A stretch of 20,581 bases of DNA from an uncultured Prevotella sp. (GTDB lineage: Bacteria; Bacteroidota; Bacteroidia; Bacteroidales; Bacteroidaceae), in NCBI GenBank assembly GCA_934190685.1, contig CAKPTK010000026.1:1-20581 (forward strand), in the 5' to 3' direction. Positions within the stretch are counted from its first letter, which is position 1; every line of letters starts with the position of its first letter. Under the pieces are notes generated by a model. The model was not told the origin of the DNA and made no database searches. It saw nothing but the letters and a program-made list of their open reading frames with translations. A program made the position numbers and the translations under genes. Below are positions 1-7,483 of the stretch, piece by piece.

Positions 1-155
1 ACGGTGATGTCAATGGCGGTGGCATCGGTGGAGATGGCGATTTCCGTGGGGAGGTCAGTGGTGAAACTGTATTCGGAGGGCGTGTAGGAGATTTTGAGTA
101 TGGGCGGACTTGTTTTTGTCGCTAAGATACACGGATTGAGGCATGTGGGAAAAGA
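1..155 (-). CDS. Possible N-terminal part of an unknown leftward gene, cut by the left edge
   Basis: On the minus strand, the frame whose codons end at position 3 is open from about 155 to the left edge. It translates to a plausible stretch rich in Thr, Ser, Ile and Pro, containing SYTPSEYSFTTDLPTEIAIS. The composition, with GC-rich third positions, looks coding, while the plus frames look like shadows. No ATG in this frame is visible, so either the start is a rare codon or this is a truncated piece. I do not recognise a family. The beta-rich character could fit a structural or surface protein, but that is a guess. The rest of the gene lies outside the window. Confidence 0.3.
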
Positions 156-162
156 CAAAATG

Positions 163-615
163 TTATTGCAGACTCTTGTCAAGAATTTCAAGAAGAATGG
201 TAGGGTTCTCGCTAATCTGCTCTGCGGTCAAACCTTGTTTTTCAACCGTTTCACAAACCTGTGGATATTCCTTGAAATCTTTTTTCATCTCTTTCAAGCG
301 AGATTTTAGAGATTTTGGCTTACGACTATACGAATAATCCCAGTAAGATATATTTCGGGCTTTGTCAGAATCAAGATTATAAAGATACCACCATTCTCCC
401 GAAAACATAGATGTATTCTGCATCACACCTGCATTAATACTTGTACGAGTGTCATCAAAAAATGTAGGATACATATAGCCTTTTACATGCTTTCCTTGAT
501 AATTTTGAATAGCCAAGACAGGAGGTTTTAATATCTTCTTAGCTTCCCTCCAGTACAATTTCACAGGAATAAATGTAGTTTCCTTGCCATCGCCAAAACA
601 ATTTTTTACCACAAG
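163..615 (-). pseudogene. Truncated leftward gene of unknown function (C-terminal about 150 residues)
   Basis: The minus-strand frame ends at a TAA at 165-163 and reads back to about 615, where the plus-strand polyvalent frame begins. The product is a lysine-, tyrosine- and tryptophan-containing soluble protein with SGEWWYLYNLD in the middle and a helical C-terminus ending in EILDKSLQ. The DNA is AT-rich, unlike the GC-rich polyvalent scaffold to the right. The open frame continues to 693, but that extension is antisense to the PBECR2-like coding segment. The real N-terminus has therefore probably been replaced at a recombination junction near 615. I do not recognise the family. Lacking a natural start and abutting an oppositely oriented gene fragment, it is most likely a remnant. 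Confidence 0.4.
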
Positions 616-1113
616 AGATTTACCCCGGAAAACGTTAACGCAGAAGAGAGACCTTATGCAGTTGCAAATGAATTGCAAAATAGAATAGACCAATCATTGA
701 CTGCGGAAGAGGCAGAAAATCTTGTCGCGGAAATGGAGAAACGTGCAGAACCTGCACGCGATCTTCCTTTGACACCCGAGAACTGGACCGCCGAGTTTGG
801 CGAGGACGGCAAAATGAATACACCGTTGGGTGAGGTGAAGATGGGCGAGAACCAATATCTAAAACTTGCTCGTCTTGGAAGAAACGGCAAGCTTGGTATG
901 GTTAAGCCTACACTTGAGAACCCGGATATAATAATAGAGGATGCGAGTCGTGCAAAAACTGGAGAACAGACAGAGCGTGGCAGTTCTTACATCTTCATAA
1001 AATCATTTAAGGGTAAGAATGGAGAGCGTATGTATCACTTCACTTCTGTAACCGTTCAAAAGGATGGCAAGGAAGTTGTCGTGTCAAACCAAGAGAAAGC
1101 GAAAATCGTATAA
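616..1113 (+). CDS. PBECR2-like nuclease-fold module of a polyvalent protein (broken gene, segment 1)
   Basis: This frame carries a linker (FTPENVNAEERPYAVANELQ) and then a domain running from about LPLTPENW to the stop. Recognisable features are TPLGEVKMGENQY, a basic KLARLGRNGKLGM stretch, PTLENPDIIIE, and a C-terminal strand pattern with HFTSVTVQKDGKEVVVS. This resembles the PBECR2 family (phage Barnase-EndoU-ColicinE5/D-RelE-like fold), found in polyvalent and MuF-type proteins and thought to be an RNase-like effector; activity cannot be judged here. No ATG start exists. The frame opens at 532, its only near start is a TTG at 673, and the homology begins near the 615 junction. The stop at 1111-1113 is a frameshift product: the expected continuation, RIKNLMKDGKVVYIKGGSSL, is in the next frame. 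It is probably not translated as a stand-alone gene. Confidence 0.55.
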   Translation, partial: RFTPENVNAEERPYAVANELQNRIDQSLTAEEAENLVAEMEKRAEPARDLPLTPENWTAEFGEDGKMNTPLGEVKMGENQYLKLARLGRNGKLGMVKPTLENPDIIIEDASRAKTGEQTERGSSYIFIKSFKGKNGERMYHFTSVTVQKDGKEVVVSNQEKAKIV

Positions 1114-1121
1114 AGAACCTT

Positions 1122-1430
1122 ATGAAAGACGGTAAGGTCGTATACATAAAAGGAGGGTCCAGTCTGCATCCGAAAACACAGATGGAAGAGTCGGTTCCTC
1201 GTAGCGATTCGCAAGGCCCTACATCTTCCGACAATCAAGCCTTCGGTCTCGGTATCAATTCGCCTGAACCTTCCGTATCCAAAAATAGTAATAATTCCAC
1301 AAACGGTGGCGAGAATAAACAAACTTTAACATTCAAGGGCAGCACACCAGTTCCTATGACAGAGGATTCCAAGGGTCGTCCTACGGCAGACTATTCGAAG
1401 AGACACCGGAGCAGGAGGCGGAATATCTGA
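1122..1430 (+). pseudogene. Frame-shifted continuation: end of PBECR2-like domain plus Ser/Asn-rich linker
   Basis: This segment continues the preceding domain with MKDGKVVYIKGGSSL, then a low-complexity Ser/Asn/Pro-rich linker, then LTFKGSTPVPMTEDSKGR and PTADYSK. After that the frame is lost. The same linker end exists at 4617-4740, where the sequence reads on as DYSKMTPEQGAEYL. Aligning the two shows one missing T in this copy at about 1402 (gaagagacacc here, gaagatgacacc there). The last nine or so residues here (RHRSRRRNI) are therefore out of frame. It enters from the previous segment by another shift near 1087-1095. The ATG at 1122 is an internal methionine of the original domain, not a convincing start. 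Read as the linker of a broken giant gene. Confidence 0.5.
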
Positions 1431-4143
1431 CAAGCACCTTTGGCGATGATGCCGGGAAAGTGGTGGACGGAAAAATCAAGAGAGCGGAGGCTGCGGTGAA
1501 GAAAGCCGAGAAAGTGAAGGTGGACTACACTGCCGACGACGCTGACATCCTCGAGGCGGAGAAAGCCAAGAAGGAAGCCGTCGAGACGGCACGGAAGGAA
1601 CTCGACCTCTATACCGACATCAAGAAGGCGATGACCGCCAAGAAGGTGTCGGAAAATGTTGATGACGAAAGAGGAAATGTTCCACAGGAGCAGCCGCAGA
1701 CTGAAGCGCAGAACGAGGCTGTCCGCAAGTTTATGGAGGCTCCGAAGGTGGAGGGAAGGCGAGGTTCCATCACACTGCCCAACGGAGAGAAGATAAAGGG
1801 ACGCTATGTCGCCGTTCCCGCCATGAGCCTTGTACCGAGCCACGACCCCTTCAACAGCTACAAGCCGCACGAGGGTGCTCCCTTGGATGCGAACGGACAC
1901 ACCGTGAACGACAGGGACTACGCCACGGACAAGGACGCTCAGCAAGTGACGGACGCCATGGGGCGCGACTATGGCGGTCAGGCGATAAGCGACATTCCAG
2001 TCGTCAACCCCGACGGACGTGTCATCAGCGGAAACGGAAGGACCATGGCCGGGCAGTTGGCTGCCAAGAACGGAACTGACGGAAAATATGTGGAAGCGAG
2101 AAACGAGAATGCCGAGGGGTTCGGAATGAAAGCCGAAGACCTTGACAAACTCGACCATGCCCGTATCGTGTTCATTCCCGACGAGCCGCTGCCATACGAT
2201 TCCGCCACCTTCGCCAAGTTCAACCGCTCAAGAGAAAAGAGCCAGAGCAACACGCAGCAAGCTATCAGTATCAGCAAGAAATTGTCGTCGGACGAGGTGG
2301 GCGCCATCGTGTCCGAGATAGACGGCCAAGGAAGTCTTGACGCCTTCTTTAACAATCCGAAGGCAATAAACGACCTTGTGAAGACGTTAGTCCAGAAAGG
2401 AGTTATCGGTCAGAACGAGGTGGCAGCGTTGCTGGATGCCGATGGCGAGCGTCTGTCGCCGCAAGGCAAGGAGTTTGTGAAGAACCTTTTGCTGGGCGGC
2501 ATCTTCAAGGAGGAGACCATCAGCATGATGGGCATCGACAACCAACTGAAGAACAAGGTTGTGAACGGCATCCGCTCGGTGATAGAGAACATGAAGCTCG
2601 GCGAGTACTCGCTGCGTGACGAGATAGACAACGCCATCCAGTTGCTCTACAATGCCAAGCGCAGCAAGATGAACGTGAGCGACTACCTCAGACAGGACGA
2701 TGCCTTTGACGAGAGTGCGCGCGAGAAATACTCGCAGGTGGCGCAGGCTTTGGCGCAAGCGTTGGAGGGCAACACTGCGTTGTTCCGTGACTTGATGAGG
2801 GAGTACAACGATGTCGCCAAGGTGCGCAGCACAGGCGAGAGTGACATGTTCGGCGAGAACCTCAGCCGTGAGGAGCTTGTCAAGCAGTTCCTTGAGATAA
2901 GCAAGATAATCAAAGAAAACGACATTAAGTTATATGGAAAAGATGAAAGACTTAAAGAAGGAGAAGGCGGCAATCATGCTGCAAGCGATGAAGAACCTGC
3001 AAAAGAAACAGGAGGTGGAAATGGCGAAGAGAAGCCTACAGAAACCCAGCAGCAAGTAGACGAGGCTGTCAAGAAGGTAGCCACGGAGATAACCGAGCAG
3101 ACGGGAGTCGAGGTAGTGACGGACGAAAAGAAAGCCGAGGAGAGAATCAAGGAGGCTGAAGGAGGCGACATTAAAAAGATGTCGTTCGGGGAACCGTATG
3201 ATTATGAGCAATATCCACTCGGACGTGTTGAACCCGGACTTGCTGATAAGAAGGTTGATGTGGTGACAACAGATTCCAACCATGGATTCAAAAATTATAA
3301 TGAAGCAAAGACTTGGGCGAAAGGGAATATTTCCAAGACTTATACCAATGAGGAAACTGGAGGTAAAGGTGATGTTCGTATAAGTAATACTGCCATAGAC
3401 AAATTCTTGTCTCAAAGTGCTGTAGACAAGAGCGACAGCAAGGATGTGCACATGGCTGTACTGAAGGTTCTTCCCGAAGTATTGCGTACGAGCATTGACG
3501 TGGAAACACATCCTGACTTCGTGAAGGGCGAGAATGGAAAGCGCAGGCCCGAAAATGGCGTAAACAAAGATGTTCTTGTGCATCGGTGTTATGGCGCGGT
3601 GACCATTGATGGAAGGATATATCGTGTGAAGATTACATTAAAAGAAGATGTAAGAAATAAAAAACTTCCACACAATACGCATTCATACGAAGCAACAAAA
3701 ATAGAGTTGCTCGAAGGAACATTGGTTAAACCCGAAGGTGATAACCCCAATACGAACAACTCTATTACAGGTGCAAAGTTACTTGAAAATGTTGGAATGT
3801 CCTACAACCCGAGCGAAAAAGTTTTAGATTTAAGCAAAATTCGTTTCTTCCGCACCAAGGATGGGGAGGTGTATGGTTTCACGGATGGTGACAGGATTTA
3901 TCTCGACACGAAAAAAATGAAGCCAGAGACGCCCCTGCATGAGTATACCCACTTGTGGAGCGAGGCTCTGCGCCGTCGCAATCCCAAGGAGTGGGAGAAC
4001 GTGAAGTCGCTCTTCGACAAGGTGGAAGGTCTCAAGGAGGAAGTGAAGAAACTTTATCCAGAACTTGAGGGTGACGACCTTTATGACGAGATGATAGCCA
4101 CATTCTCCGGCCGTGAGGGCACGAAGAAACTTGAGGATGTCGT
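1278..4143 (+). repeat. Long tandem direct repeat, copy 1 (ParB-LPD3-zincin block)
   Basis: Copy 1 matches 4617-7483 at a period of 3340 bases (3339 before the base lost near 1402). Similarity starts weakly in the Ser/Asn linker, with several mismatches and the deletion up to 1455. From 1456 to 4143 the copies appear identical: the translations of the main frame and of several shadow frames on the other strand are the same. They diverge at 4144 (A here, G at 7484). Confidence 0.9.
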
Positions 4144-4147
4144 ATAG
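1460..4147 (+). CDS. Polyvalent protein block, copy 1: DdrB/ParB-like, LPD3-like, zincin (truncated)
   Basis: The frame is open for 895 residues. First comes a charged coiled-coil-like region (KRAEAAVKKAEKV). Then a DdrB-like ParB-superfamily domain with NPDGRVISGNGRTMA and FNRSREKSQSNTQQA, a helical region, a low-complexity hinge (2970-3180), an LPD3-like domain (SFGEPYDYE to KIELLEG), and a zincin-like domain with the HExxH motif HEYTHLW and a downstream acidic DEMIATF. ParB-type polyvalent domains are thought to act on incoming mobile DNA, and zincins as peptidases, but function here is inference. This protein appears residue-for-residue identical to the matching part of the gene starting at 4689. 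It stops at a TAG exactly where the two copies diverge (4144), so it lacks the helicase continuation. The upstream reading frame is broken by the one-base deletion at about 1402, so the start at 1460 may not be used. Confidence 0.6.
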   Translation: MVDGKIKRAEAAVKKAEKVKVDYTADDADILEAEKAKKEAVETARKELDLYTDIKKAMTAKKVSENVDDERGNVPQEQPQTEAQNEAVRKFMEAPKVEGRRGSITLPNGEKIKGRYVAVPAMSLVPSHDPFNSYKPHEGAPLDANGHTVNDRDYATDKDAQQVTDAMGRDYGGQAISDIPVVNPDGRVISGNGRTMAGQLAAKNGTDGKYVEARNENAEGFGMKAEDLDKLDHARIVFIPDEPLPYDSATFAKFNRSREKSQSNTQQAISISKKLSSDEVGAIVSEIDGQGSLDAFFNNPKAINDLVKTLVQKGVIGQNEVAALLDADGERLSPQGKEFVKNLLLGGIFKEETISMMGIDNQLKNKVVNGIRSVIENMKLGEYSLRDEIDNAIQLLYNAKRSKMNVSDYLRQDDAFDESAREKYSQVAQALAQALEGNTALFRDLMREYNDVAKVRSTGESDMFGENLSREELVKQFLEISKIIKENDIKLYGKDERLKEGEGGNHAASDEEPAKETGGGNGEEKPTETQQQVDEAVKKVATEITEQTGVEVVTDEKKAEERIKEAEGGDIKKMSFGEPYDYEQYPLGRVEPGLADKKVDVVTTDSNHGFKNYNEAKTWAKGNISKTYTNEETGGKGDVRISNTAIDKFLSQSAVDKSDSKDVHMAVLKVLPEVLRTSIDVETHPDFVKGENGKRRPENGVNKDVLVHRCYGAVTIDGRIYRVKITLKEDVRNKKLPHNTHSYEATKIELLEGTLVKPEGDNPNTNNSITGAKLLENVGMSYNPSEKVLDLSKIRFFRTKDGEVYGFTDGDRIYLDTKKMKPETPLHEYTHLWSEALRRRNPKEWENVKSLFDKVEGLKEEVKKLYPELEGDDLYDEMIATFSGREGTKKLEDVV

Positions 4148-4149
4148 AC

Positions 4150-4668
4150 TTGGCTCAGATTCCAGATGAAGTTTTTGATAGCATAGGCTACACAAAAGCA
4201 CCGTTCCGTCTTACTCCTTCTATGATTCAGCACATGTTGGCTCGCCATAACAAAGAGTTGGGTTTCAAAAATGAAAATGAAGCCATTCGCTTTGTGCGTG
4301 ACGTGATGACAAACTTCGACCATGTAAGACTTGGTAATGATGGAGCGTTGGTATTCTCTATTGAAAATGGAAGAAATCGAACAGGTAAACGTGCCATTAC
4401 AATCCTTATTAATTCTGACAATGGTGAGTTCTATGGATTGAAAACTTCTGGATATGAAGCAATTAAAGGTCTTGAAAAAAGACCGCTGCTTTGGGAGAGG
4501 GGCGCGAAAAATGAATCCTCTTCTACAGATGCCGCATCCGCAAGTGTTCCCACCAGTAAGAGTTCAATAAGCGGCAACAGTCTGGCAGCGCTTCACACCA
4601 AAGCATCGGTCTCGAAAGCAAAGATACGAATAAATCTTCAAACGGCAATGGCAATAATACAACTTTAA
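4150..4668 (+). CDS. Second PBECR-like nuclease-fold module plus linker (broken gene segment)
   Basis: About 120 residues form a compact domain: IGYTKAPFRLTPSMIQHML followed by ARHNKELGF, VRDVMTNFDHVRLGNDGALV, KRAITILINSDNGEFYG, then an alternating strand pattern. The helix carrying H..(A)RH followed by paired strands resembles the PBECR / MuF C-terminal nuclease-like domains of phage and conjugative-element polyvalent proteins; the exact subfamily is uncertain. It differs from the module at 616-1113. A Ser/Thr/Ala-rich tail follows. Somewhere between 4560 and 4593 the coding frame shifts, so the last 25 or so residues here are shadow sequence; the true linker (HQSIGLESKDTNKSSN, then TTLTFKDGTPVPM) lies in the frame of the gene at 4689. 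The TTG at 4150 is at a recombination junction (in-frame upstream codons read RID), so this module probably lost its original start. Confidence 0.5.
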   Translation: MAQIPDEVFDSIGYTKAPFRLTPSMIQHMLARHNKELGFKNENEAIRFVRDVMTNFDHVRLGNDGALVFSIENGRNRTGKRAITILINSDNGEFYGLKTSGYEAIKGLEKRPLLWERGAKNESSSTDAASASVPTSKSSISGNSLAALHTKASVSKAKIRINLQTAMAIIQL

Positions 4669-7483
4669 CATTCAAGGACGGTACGCCAGTGCCAATGACG
4701 AAGGATTCCAAGGGTCGTCCTACGGCGGACTATTCGAAGATGACACCGGAGCAGGGGGCGGAATATCTGACAAGCACCTTTGGCGATGATGCCGAGAAAG
4801 TGGTGGACGGAAAAATCAAGAGAGCGGAGGCTGCGGTGAAGAAAGCCGAGAAAGTGAAGGTGGACTACACTGCCGACGACGCTGACATCCTCGAGGCGGA
4901 GAAAGCCAAGAAGGAAGCCGTCGAGACGGCACGGAAGGAACTCGACCTCTATACCGACATCAAGAAGGCGATGACCGCCAAGAAGGTGTCGGAAAATGTT
5001 GATGACGAAAGAGGAAATGTTCCACAGGAGCAGCCGCAGACTGAAGCGCAGAACGAGGCTGTCCGCAAGTTTATGGAGGCTCCGAAGGTGGAGGGAAGGC
5101 GAGGTTCCATCACACTGCCCAACGGAGAGAAGATAAAGGGACGCTATGTCGCCGTTCCCGCCATGAGCCTTGTACCGAGCCACGACCCCTTCAACAGCTA
5201 CAAGCCGCACGAGGGTGCTCCCTTGGATGCGAACGGACACACCGTGAACGACAGGGACTACGCCACGGACAAGGACGCTCAGCAAGTGACGGACGCCATG
5301 GGGCGCGACTATGGCGGTCAGGCGATAAGCGACATTCCAGTCGTCAACCCCGACGGACGTGTCATCAGCGGAAACGGAAGGACCATGGCCGGGCAGTTGG
5401 CTGCCAAGAACGGAACTGACGGAAAATATGTGGAAGCGAGAAACGAGAATGCCGAGGGGTTCGGAATGAAAGCCGAAGACCTTGACAAACTCGACCATGC
5501 CCGTATCGTGTTCATTCCCGACGAGCCGCTGCCATACGATTCCGCCACCTTCGCCAAGTTCAACCGCTCAAGAGAAAAGAGCCAGAGCAACACGCAGCAA
5601 GCTATCAGTATCAGCAAGAAATTGTCGTCGGACGAGGTGGGCGCCATCGTGTCCGAGATAGACGGCCAAGGAAGTCTTGACGCCTTCTTTAACAATCCGA
5701 AGGCAATAAACGACCTTGTGAAGACGTTAGTCCAGAAAGGAGTTATCGGTCAGAACGAGGTGGCAGCGTTGCTGGATGCCGATGGCGAGCGTCTGTCGCC
5801 GCAAGGCAAGGAGTTTGTGAAGAACCTTTTGCTGGGCGGCATCTTCAAGGAGGAGACCATCAGCATGATGGGCATCGACAACCAACTGAAGAACAAGGTT
5901 GTGAACGGCATCCGCTCGGTGATAGAGAACATGAAGCTCGGCGAGTACTCGCTGCGTGACGAGATAGACAACGCCATCCAGTTGCTCTACAATGCCAAGC
6001 GCAGCAAGATGAACGTGAGCGACTACCTCAGACAGGACGATGCCTTTGACGAGAGTGCGCGCGAGAAATACTCGCAGGTGGCGCAGGCTTTGGCGCAAGC
6101 GTTGGAGGGCAACACTGCGTTGTTCCGTGACTTGATGAGGGAGTACAACGATGTCGCCAAGGTGCGCAGCACAGGCGAGAGTGACATGTTCGGCGAGAAC
6201 CTCAGCCGTGAGGAGCTTGTCAAGCAGTTCCTTGAGATAAGCAAGATAATCAAAGAAAACGACATTAAGTTATATGGAAAAGATGAAAGACTTAAAGAAG
6301 GAGAAGGCGGCAATCATGCTGCAAGCGATGAAGAACCTGCAAAAGAAACAGGAGGTGGAAATGGCGAAGAGAAGCCTACAGAAACCCAGCAGCAAGTAGA
6401 CGAGGCTGTCAAGAAGGTAGCCACGGAGATAACCGAGCAGACGGGAGTCGAGGTAGTGACGGACGAAAAGAAAGCCGAGGAGAGAATCAAGGAGGCTGAA
6501 GGAGGCGACATTAAAAAGATGTCGTTCGGGGAACCGTATGATTATGAGCAATATCCACTCGGACGTGTTGAACCCGGACTTGCTGATAAGAAGGTTGATG
6601 TGGTGACAACAGATTCCAACCATGGATTCAAAAATTATAATGAAGCAAAGACTTGGGCGAAAGGGAATATTTCCAAGACTTATACCAATGAGGAAACTGG
6701 AGGTAAAGGTGATGTTCGTATAAGTAATACTGCCATAGACAAATTCTTGTCTCAAAGTGCTGTAGACAAGAGCGACAGCAAGGATGTGCACATGGCTGTA
6801 CTGAAGGTTCTTCCCGAAGTATTGCGTACGAGCATTGACGTGGAAACACATCCTGACTTCGTGAAGGGCGAGAATGGAAAGCGCAGGCCCGAAAATGGCG
6901 TAAACAAAGATGTTCTTGTGCATCGGTGTTATGGCGCGGTGACCATTGATGGAAGGATATATCGTGTGAAGATTACATTAAAAGAAGATGTAAGAAATAA
7001 AAAACTTCCACACAATACGCATTCATACGAAGCAACAAAAATAGAGTTGCTCGAAGGAACATTGGTTAAACCCGAAGGTGATAACCCCAATACGAACAAC
7101 TCTATTACAGGTGCAAAGTTACTTGAAAATGTTGGAATGTCCTACAACCCGAGCGAAAAAGTTTTAGATTTAAGCAAAATTCGTTTCTTCCGCACCAAGG
7201 ATGGGGAGGTGTATGGTTTCACGGATGGTGACAGGATTTATCTCGACACGAAAAAAATGAAGCCAGAGACGCCCCTGCATGAGTATACCCACTTGTGGAG
7301 CGAGGCTCTGCGCCGTCGCAATCCCAAGGAGTGGGAGAACGTGAAGTCGCTCTTCGACAAGGTGGAAGGTCTCAAGGAGGAAGTGAAGAAACTTTATCCA
7401 GAACTTGAGGGTGACGACCTTTATGACGAGATGATAGCCACATTCTCCGGCCGTGAGGGCACGAAGAAACTTGAGGATGTCGT
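4617..7483 (+). repeat. Long tandem direct repeat, copy 2
   Basis: This is the partner of 1278-4143. It retains the correct frame at DYSKMTPEQ and reads past the end of the repeat into RRLAEEQGKTVGES, so it looks like the parental, less damaged copy. The upstream edge is preceded by a different PBECR-like module from that of copy 1. Confidence 0.9.

Noticed and set aside
1395..1460. Programmed ribosomal frameshift joining the linker to the ParB block in copy 1.
   Set aside because: Copy 2 has one additional T and reads straight through in frame; no slippery heptamer or following hairpin is evident. A simple deletion explains it.
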